A stretch of DNA of 10,309 nt from Parvibaculum sp. (GTDB lineage Bacteria > Pseudomonadota > Alphaproteobacteria > Parvibaculales > Parvibaculaceae). The stretch is from positions 1 to 10,309 of the forward strand of contig JAGUWA010000392.1 in assembly GCA_020062605.1 (NCBI GenBank), written 5' to 3'. The position numbers and the translations under genes were made by a program. Positions 6,289 through 10,309 of this stretch are shown here, piece after piece. The notes under the pieces are model-generated. The model was not told where the DNA came from, did no database searches, and was given only the letters and a program-made list of their open reading frames with translations. The first letter of the stretch is position 1. Every line of letters starts with the position of its first letter.

Positions 6289-7446
6289 ATGACAAAAGCG
6301 GCGGACGATCTCTTTCCCCATCACAACGACGAGCCCCGCCGCGTCGGCCCCGGCCAGTTGCACACGACGGGCATTCTGCCGTCGCACGGCATTGCGACGC
6401 TGATCCGCGAAAAGGAAATCTGGGGCGGTCATGAAATCGACCCGAGCCAGCTCCAGCCCGCAAGCCTCGATCTCCGGCTGGGGGCCACCGCCTACCGTCT
6501 GCGCGCCTCCTTTCTGCCGGGCCCGGAATGCGGCGTGATGGAGCGCGTCGAGGAGCTGATGCTCCACAAGATCGACCTGAGCGAAGGCGCCGTGCTCGAA
6601 ACGGGCTGCGTCTATCTCGTGCCGCTCGTCGAGGCGCTTGCGCTTTCGGAGCGGACCTCGGCCTCGGCGAACCCGAAGAGCTCGACCGGACGTCTCGATG
6701 TTTTCACGCGTCTCATCACCGATTTCTGCAACGAGTTCGATCAGGTGGCGGCGGGTTACAAGGGGCATCTCTATCTGGAAATCAGCCCGCGCACCTTCCC
6801 GATCCTCGTGCGCCCCGGTTCGCGTCTCGCGCAGATCAGGTTCCGCCGCGGCACGCACACCTGCACCGATGCGGAGATGAAGCGGCTCCATGAGGAGTTG
6901 CGGCTCGTCGACGGCGAGGCCGATATCGACGGCGGCATCGCCCTCACGGTCAATCTGCGGACGGAGGCGGAGGACGAGATTGTCGGTTATCGCGCGAAGC
7001 GGCACTCCGGCGTCATCGACGTCGACAAAGTGAAAGCCTACGACGTGCGCGACTTCTGGGACCCGGTGCATGTACGCCCTGGCAAGGGGCTTATTCTCGA
7101 CCCGGACGAATTCTATATCCTCGCCTCCGCCGAGGCGCTGCACATTCCCGCGACCCATGCGGGCGAGATGGTGCCCTACAATCCGCTGGTCGGTGAGTTC
7201 CGTGTGCACTACGCCGGTTTCTTCGACCCCGGCTTTGGCGCGCGCGAGGCCGGCGGCGCGGGCAGCCGCATCGTCCTCGAAGTGCGCTCACACGACGTGC
7301 CCTTCATTCTCGAGCACGGCCAGATCATCGGCCGCTTCGTGCTCGAACGCCTGACGGACCGGCCCTCCGTTCTATATGGATCGGGGCTCGGCTCGAACTA
7401 CCAGCGCCAGGGTCTCAAGCTCTCCAAGCACTTCCGCACGGGTTGA
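6289..7446 (+). CDS. dcd: Two-domain dCTP deaminase family protein
   Basis: Predicted 2'-deoxycytidine 5'-triphosphate deaminase, which makes dUTP from dCTP to feed dTMP synthesis. It has 385 residues, about twice the classic Dcd (near 190), because two dUTPase-fold domains are in tandem; this long form is familiar from Alphaproteobacteria. Domain 1 (about 30-205) has NPKSSTGRLDVFTRL (128-142), the Dcd-like substrate motif, and GHLYLEISPRTFPILVRPGS (159-178), where Glu164 fits the catalytic-Glu position. Domain 2 (about 240-385) has HYAGFFDPGFG (307-317) and SRIVLEVRSHDVPFILEHGQ (326-345) with Glu331, but lacks an SSxxR motif. GAGGGA precedes the ATG by 4 nt. lrgA follows after 19 nt. The fold is sure; whether it deaminates dCTP, hydrolyses dUTP, or does both is not. 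Confidence 0.9.
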   Translation: MTKAADDLFPHHNDEPRRVGPGQLHTTGILPSHGIATLIREKEIWGGHEIDPSQLQPASLDLRLGATAYRLRASFLPGPECGVMERVEELMLHKIDLSEGAVLETGCVYLVPLVEALALSERTSASANPKSSTGRLDVFTRLITDFCNEFDQVAAGYKGHLYLEISPRTFPILVRPGSRLAQIRFRRGTHTCTDAEMKRLHEELRLVDGEADIDGGIALTVNLRTEAEDEIVGYRAKRHSGVIDVDKVKAYDVRDFWDPVHVRPGKGLILDPDEFYILASAEALHIPATHAGEMVPYNPLVGEFRVHYAGFFDPGFGAREAGGAGSRIVLEVRSHDVPFILEHGQIIGRFVLERLTDRPSVLYGSGLGSNYQRQGLKLSKHFRTG

Positions 7447-7465
7447 AGGGCGGCATCGTTCAGCC

Positions 7466-7843
7466 ATGCGCGCCTTCTCCCGCCTCGCTCTCGCCTTTCT
7501 CGTGCTCGTCGCCTGCGACACGGCCGGCCGTGTCATCGTCTGGGGGCTTTCGCTGCCCGTGCCCGGCACGGTCGTCGGCATTCTCATCCTGCTTGCCGCC
7601 ATCGTGGCGCTGCGGCGCGTGCCGGAGCCGCTGAAAGAGATGGTGGAATTCCTGCTCGCCCATCTCAATTTCTTCTACATTCCGGCGGGAGTCGGCGTGA
7701 TGGCCTATGCGGCGCTTCTCGCCGACGACCTTTGGCCGATCCTCATCGCGCTTTTCGCGAGCACCTTCCTTGCGATGTTCGCGGCCGGACTTGCCTTTCA
7801 GGTCGTTGCACGGTTCACCGGCGGCAAGGGCGACGGCGCATGA
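7466..7843 (+). CDS. lrgA: LrgA/CidA family membrane protein
   Basis: A 125-residue inner-membrane protein with about four predicted membrane segments (residues 5-20, 32-49, 64-85 and 90-115). LrgA/CidA proteins are described as holin-like; with LrgB they modulate murein hydrolase activity and, in some bacteria, export of pyruvate or other small metabolites. The family motifs LPVPGTVVGILIL (30-42) and FFYIPAGVGVM (69-79) are clear. ATG at 7466 is the only reasonable start; the longer open frame upstream lies inside dcd. There is no good ribosome-binding site (AAGGG is 15 nt away), so translation may depend on coupling with dcd. The stop overlaps the lrgB start in ATGA. It is not a phage holin: no lysis gene is near. 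Confidence 0.9.
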   Translation: MRAFSRLALAFLVLVACDTAGRVIVWGLSLPVPGTVVGILILLAAIVALRRVPEPLKEMVEFLLAHLNFFYIPAGVGVMAYAALLADDLWPILIALFASTFLAMFAAGLAFQVVARFTGGKGDGA

Positions 7844-8565
7844 GTGATATCGGCATCAAGCTGATTTATTGGGACAGGGTTCTGGAGGCGGGCTTCTGGA
7901 TCCTGCTGACCCTCTTCTTCTATTACCTCGCGCTTCGCATCCAGCGCGCGCTCGGCGGTACGCCGCTTGCCAATCCGGTTCTTCTCGCATCGGCCCCGAT
8001 CATCGCCCTGCTTTCGGCGGCGGACATCTGGGTCGGTGACTATCAGATGGGCGGTCAGGCGCTCATCTGGCTGCTGGGGCCGGCAACAGTCGGGCTCGCG
8101 GTGCCGCTCTATCGCAATTTCGCCCGCGTGCGGTCGGCGCTGGTTCCGATGGCCGTTTCGCTTGTCGTGGGATCGGCGGTCGCGGTGCTCTCTGCCGTCC
8201 TCATCGGCGATGCGATGGGCGCAAGCCTCGAAACGGTACGCTCGCTGGCGCCGAAATCCGTGACGACGCCGATCGCCATGGGGATCGCGGAGGAGATCGG
8301 CGGTTATGCCTCGCTCACCGCGGCCTTCGTCATCATCACCGGCATCATCGGGGCGGTCTTCGGTGCGATGTTTTTCAATTTCTGCCGCATAAGCGATGCG
8401 CGCGCTCGCGGCTTCGCGATGGGCATCGCCGCCCATGGCATCGGCACCGCGCGCGCCTTTCAGGAAGATGAGGTCTCGGGAACCTTCTCCGGCGTTGCGA
8501 TGGCCTTGAACGGCATCGTGACGGCGCTCATCCTGCCTTTGCTCTGGCTTGCCTTCGCAGGCTGA
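7840..8565 (+). CDS. lrgB: LrgB/CidB family membrane protein
   Basis: A 241-residue inner-membrane protein with several hydrophobic segments (first at about 17-35, last at 222-240), the partner of LrgA. The family signatures are all present: LLGPATVGLAVPLY (78-91), PKSVTTPIAM (138-147), GGYASLTAAFVIITGIIGA (154-172) and AAHGIGTARAFQED (197-210). Homologues act with LrgA in control of autolysis and, in plants and some bacteria, as glycolate/pyruvate-type carriers; which applies here cannot be seen. The start ATG at 7840 overlaps the lrgA stop and lies in the lrgA coding end; the frame is open further upstream but only as lrgA shadow. The stop codon lies in a 12-bp tandem duplication, so a second in-frame TGA follows 12 nt on. 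Confidence 0.95.
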   Translation: MSDIGIKLIYWDRVLEAGFWILLTLFFYYLALRIQRALGGTPLANPVLLASAPIIALLSAADIWVGDYQMGGQALIWLLGPATVGLAVPLYRNFARVRSALVPMAVSLVVGSAVAVLSAVLIGDAMGASLETVRSLAPKSVTTPIAMGIAEEIGGYASLTAAFVIITGIIGAVFGAMFFNFCRISDARARGFAMGIAAHGIGTARAFQEDEVSGTFSGVAMALNGIVTALILPLLWLAFAG

Positions 8566-8580
8566 GAAGCAGGCTGAGAA
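8557..8580 (+). repeat. Perfect 12-bp tandem duplication across the lrgB stop
   Basis: GCAGGCTGAGAA occurs twice head to tail (8557-8568, 8569-8580). Each copy carries an in-frame TGA, the first being the lrgB stop (8563-8565). It looks like a simple slippage duplication. Confidence 0.85.
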
Positions 8581-8585
8581 GGAGA

Positions 8586-8631
8586 ATTGCGCGACCGGAG
8601 GGGGGTGGGGGGAGAAAGCCGGCCGCGCAAT
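8586..8631. repeat. Long imperfect hairpin with G-rich loop between convergent genes
   Basis: The arms are 8586-8598 (ATTGCGCGACCGG) and 8619-8631 (CCGGCCGCGCAAT): 12 of 13 positions pair. The 20-nt loop contains two runs of six G. It fills the gap between lrgB (+) and the next gene (-). It has no T-run on either side, so a role as a two-way terminator or 3'-end stabiliser is only a guess. Confidence 0.6.
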
Positions 8632-8643
8632 CCGGACGGAAAC

Positions 8644-9060
8644 TCAAAGGTGGTTCGGGTTTCCGTCGTAGATCTGGAATTCGACTTCGCTGACACCCTT
8701 TTCGCTATAGCGGTGCAAGGTGCCCTTGCTGTCGATGGTGTAATCGAAGCAGCCGCTGTCGCGGCCCGAGCCGAGGAGGATGCAGAACTTGCCGTCCTTG
8801 ACCTCCCAATGCCCGCTGTACCTCGACCAGTTACCAGCCATGCGGCAGGCGCGCTCAGCGCCATGGATGAGGCCTTCCTCATCGTAGTACTCGCGGAAAT
8901 CGTTGCGGCCCACGCCGCATTCGCGGTAACGGCCTTCGATGGTGTTGCCAACCACGACTTTCGCCACCTCTTCGCCCGTCATGTAGACCTGGGCGAAGGC
9001 GGAACCGGCCAGCATGCTTGCCAGGATGCAACCGGCCATCAGAAACGACGTCGATTTCAT
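8644..9060 (-). CDS. Small secreted protein with four mature cysteines (DUF995-like)
   Basis: A 138-residue protein with a Sec signal peptide: Lys2, a hydrophobic core at 6-21, and a likely cut after AFA (residue 23). It should be periplasmic or secreted. The mature part contains VVVGNTIEGRY, FREYYDEEGLIHG, GHWEVKDGKFCILL and GCFDYTID, a pattern like DUF995-type alphaproteobacterial proteins (GNT..G, YY..G, G.W....FC, then C). I place it there by resemblance only; function is unknown. Mature Cys48, Cys72, Cys93 and Cys104 could form two disulfides. ATG at 9060 is chosen because GAGGAG lies 7 nt upstream and the signal peptide starts there; the frame runs on to 9135 but codes nothing signal-like. 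An FNR-like palindrome lies 82 nt upstream. Confidence 0.78.
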   Translation of the reverse strand: MKSTSFLMAGCILASMLAGSAFAQVYMTGEEVAKVVVGNTIEGRYRECGVGRNDFREYYDEEGLIHGAERACRMAGNWSRYSGHWEVKDGKFCILLGSGRDSGCFDYTIDSKGTLHRYSEKGVSEVEFQIYDGNPNHL

Positions 9061-9141
9061 GTCTTGTCTCCTCGCTACGGGACGGGAGGAACATTCATTC
9101 CGTCTAGGCGAGAAGACTTGCACCGCAAGGCGCAAGATTCA

Positions 9142-9155
9142 TTGACTGAAGTCAA
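9142..9155. promoter_or_regulatory. Candidate FNR/FixK-type operator
   Basis: TTGACTGAAGTCAA fits the Crp/Fnr-family oxygen-control box TTGAY-N4-RTCAA exactly, and the palindrome extends one base each way (9141-9156). It is 82 nt upstream of the secreted-protein start. No convincing -10 is visible at the activator distance, so regulation is inferred. Confidence 0.4.
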
Positions 9156-9165
9156 TAATCGGGAA

Positions 9166-9181
9166 AGCGGCGTTCTGCCGC
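9166..9181 (-). terminator. Weak hairpin after the radical SAM gene
   Basis: On the minus strand, 11 nt after the stop, GCGGC (9181-9177) pairs with GCCGC (9171-9167) over a 5-nt loop, followed by only TTT. The stem is short and the T-run poor. Confidence 0.3.
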
Positions 9182-9191
9182 ACTCAGCCCA

Positions 9192-10142
9192 TCAGGCCGA
9201 GCAGCTTGCACCGCCGAGGACGCAGAATTTCGCGCAATGCGGGTGGTTGAGTTTTACCGGCGAGAGGCTCTCGCGGAGCGTCTGTCCCATTTCGAACTGC
9301 GGATCGTCCGGCAGCAGCGTGCAAGCGACCAGGACAGGCGCCGCCGCGCCTTTCCGCTTCACGGCCATGCGGCTCGTTGCGCACATCATGTCGTCAGGAT
9401 TCTTGTGCAGGATGTCCCAGCACGCCGTCGTGATTTCCGGCACCTCCGCCCGTTCGTCCATCTCGGGAAAGAGGAGAAGCGCGGAAGGGTCGTCCGCATC
9501 GAGCGCGATCCCCTCGCGGGCGAGGAAGACGGCATAGCCCGCACGCTCGTCGGCTTCGGTTTCGCCGGAGATCGTGCGCCCGGCAATGGCGAGAGAAAAT
9601 CCGTTGGCGGCGAGCCAGCGCAATCCCTCGACCGCCTTCGCGAAGCTGCCCTTCCCGCGCTCGGCGTCGTGCAGCGCCTCGGTGTGATGGTCGACGCTCA
9701 CCCGGAGTTTCAGCGCGTCGCCGAACCTTTCGCGAAGCGAGACGAGGCCCTGCTTCACTTTCGGCCTCATCATCGGCTGCATCGCATTGGTGAGGATGAG
9801 CGTGTCGTGCCCGCGCGCCAGCGCATCTTCCATCATGGCCAGCATGTCCGGGTTCATGAAAGGCTCGCCGCCGGTGAAGCCGATCTCCGGCAAGGATTGC
9901 CCACTCTCCGCCGCAATCGCCGCGGCTTCGTCGAAGAGCCGCGCCGCATCCGCAGCGGTGAAATAGACGAGCCGGTCTTCCGTTGGACTTGAATGGATAT
10001 AGCAGTTGGCGCACTCGATGTTGCAGAGCGTGCCCGTGTTGATCCACAGCGTCTCGATCCGCCGGAAGGTGACGGAGGCGCGCGCCTCGCCCTTGGCGGT
10101 AATGTCCGGATGATTGAATTTGATCGGTGTTGCGTCGTTCAT
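9192..10142 (-). CDS. Radical SAM protein of unknown substrate
   Basis: A 316-residue cytosolic radical SAM enzyme. The cluster motif CNIECANC (CX3CX2C; Cys40, Cys44, Cys47) binds the 4Fe-4S that cleaves SAM; FTGGEPFMNP (89-98) is the SAM-contacting GGEP strand, LTNAMQP (118-124) and LRVSVDHHTEA (146-156) are later barrel strands. The C-terminal part holds Cys254, Cys274, Cys303, Cys307 and Cys314, spaced like the auxiliary-cluster region of SPASM or twitch proteins but not matching the usual SPASM pattern exactly. The substrate is not evident; no small precursor peptide is visible beside it, although the 138-residue secreted protein lies downstream on the same strand. Start ATG 10142 has no ribosome-binding site (TTTTCCCC precedes it). 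A MoaA-type role is unlikely, as the MoaA C-terminal glycines are absent. Confidence 0.92.
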   Translation of the reverse strand: MNDATPIKFNHPDITAKGEARASVTFRRIETLWINTGTLCNIECANCYIHSSPTEDRLVYFTAADAARLFDEAAAIAAESGQSLPEIGFTGGEPFMNPDMLAMMEDALARGHDTLILTNAMQPMMRPKVKQGLVSLRERFGDALKLRVSVDHHTEALHDAERGKGSFAKAVEGLRWLAANGFSLAIAGRTISGETEADERAGYAVFLAREGIALDADDPSALLLFPEMDERAEVPEITTACWDILHKNPDDMMCATSRMAVKRKGAAAPVLVACTLLPDDPQFEMGQTLRESLSPVKLNHPHCAKFCVLGGASCSA

Positions 10143-10227
10143 GGGGAAAAGCTAGCACCGCCGCTGGCCTTGGCCATTCACAAATCCGGGAGGATCGGTA
10201 GTCTTTCCGCGAGCAAAGGGGGCGGCA

Positions 10228-10309
10228 ATGCAGCACGAATTGGGCGAGGGCGATCTTCTGGACGCGGAGGGACGCCTCGCCGAGGCGGGCTGGGCGCGGC
10301 GCGAGGTCC
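10228..10309 (+). CDS. Probable DUF2804 family protein, N-terminal fragment
   Basis: Only 27 codons are in the window: MQHELGEGDLLDAEGRLAEA, then GWARREV, still open at the edge. The pattern LLD..G.L...GWAR is the start I associate with DUF2804 proteins, a family of about 330 residues without an established enzyme activity. AAGGGGG (10216-10222) sits 5 nt before the ATG, a good ribosome-binding site. The gene is divergent from the radical SAM gene with 85 nt between the starts. The family call rests on very few residues. Confidence 0.55.
   Translation, partial: MQHELGEGDLLDAEGRLAEAGWARREV

Noticed and set aside
6232..7209. 325-codon open frame on - opposite dcd
   Set aside because: No family motifs; composition is typical of antisense frames, while the + strand has full Dcd motifs.
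7466..8565. lrgAB as phage holin/lysis genes
   Set aside because: The family motifs are those of chromosomal LrgA/LrgB, and no endolysin or phage gene is near.
9061..9135. Upstream extension of the secreted protein
   Set aside because: It would bury the signal peptide behind 25 Arg-rich residues and would skip the GAGGAG site.
9237..9992. 251-codon open frame on + opposite the radical SAM gene
   Set aside because: Arg/His-rich shadow; the minus strand carries the cluster and GGEP motifs.

Overview
The window is compact, GC-rich DNA (roughly 60-65% G+C by eye) with short intergenic gaps and four-base ATGA gene overlaps. It is almost certainly the chromosome of an alphaproteobacterium. The clues are the order argD-argF-hslO, a SAM-II riboswitch in front of metZ, metZ next to apaG, and a long two-domain dCTP-deaminase-like protein. 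The proteins look rhizobial or Parvibaculum-like, but that placement is an impression. No tRNA, rRNA, CRISPR array, insertion sequence or phage gene was seen.

Left block, + strand (1-2986): the 3' end of argD, then argF (start overlaps the argD stop), hslO (Hsp33, GTG start) and a short predicted lipoprotein (GTG start). ArgD and ArgF are successive parts of the ornithine-to-citrulline route. Hsp33 and the lipoprotein appear to ride on the same transcript.

Middle block, - strand (2990-6179): metZ, apaG and argE read leftwards. The metZ leader is the best regulatory element here. It has a TTGACG-17-TTAAAT promoter, a SAM-II aptamer starting almost at the predicted transcription start, and then a strong intrinsic terminator just before the metZ start codon. 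The 3' strand of the aptamer pseudoknot can also pair with the 5' arm of the terminator, so a transcription-attenuation switch can be read from the sequence: SAM bound, terminator forms, metZ off. argE ends 3 nt from the convergent lipoprotein gene.

Right-middle block, + strand (6233-8565): a dcd-family gene with two dUTPase-fold domains, then lrgA and lrgB. lrgA starts 19 nt after dcd, and lrgB overlaps lrgA by ATGA. The three look like one operon linking nucleotide-pool control with a LrgAB/CidAB-type membrane pair.

Right end (8566-10309): a small secreted cysteine-containing protein on the - strand, preceded by a perfect FNR/FixK-like palindrome; a radical SAM enzyme of unknown substrate on the - strand with extra C-terminal cysteines; and, divergent from it, the first 27 codons of a likely DUF2804 protein cut by the window edge.

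Most of the window is ordinary housekeeping. The parts that deserve a second look are the SAM-II/terminator switch, the split-motif dcd protein beside lrgAB, the FNR-like box, and the uncharacterised radical SAM gene with its divergent neighbour.
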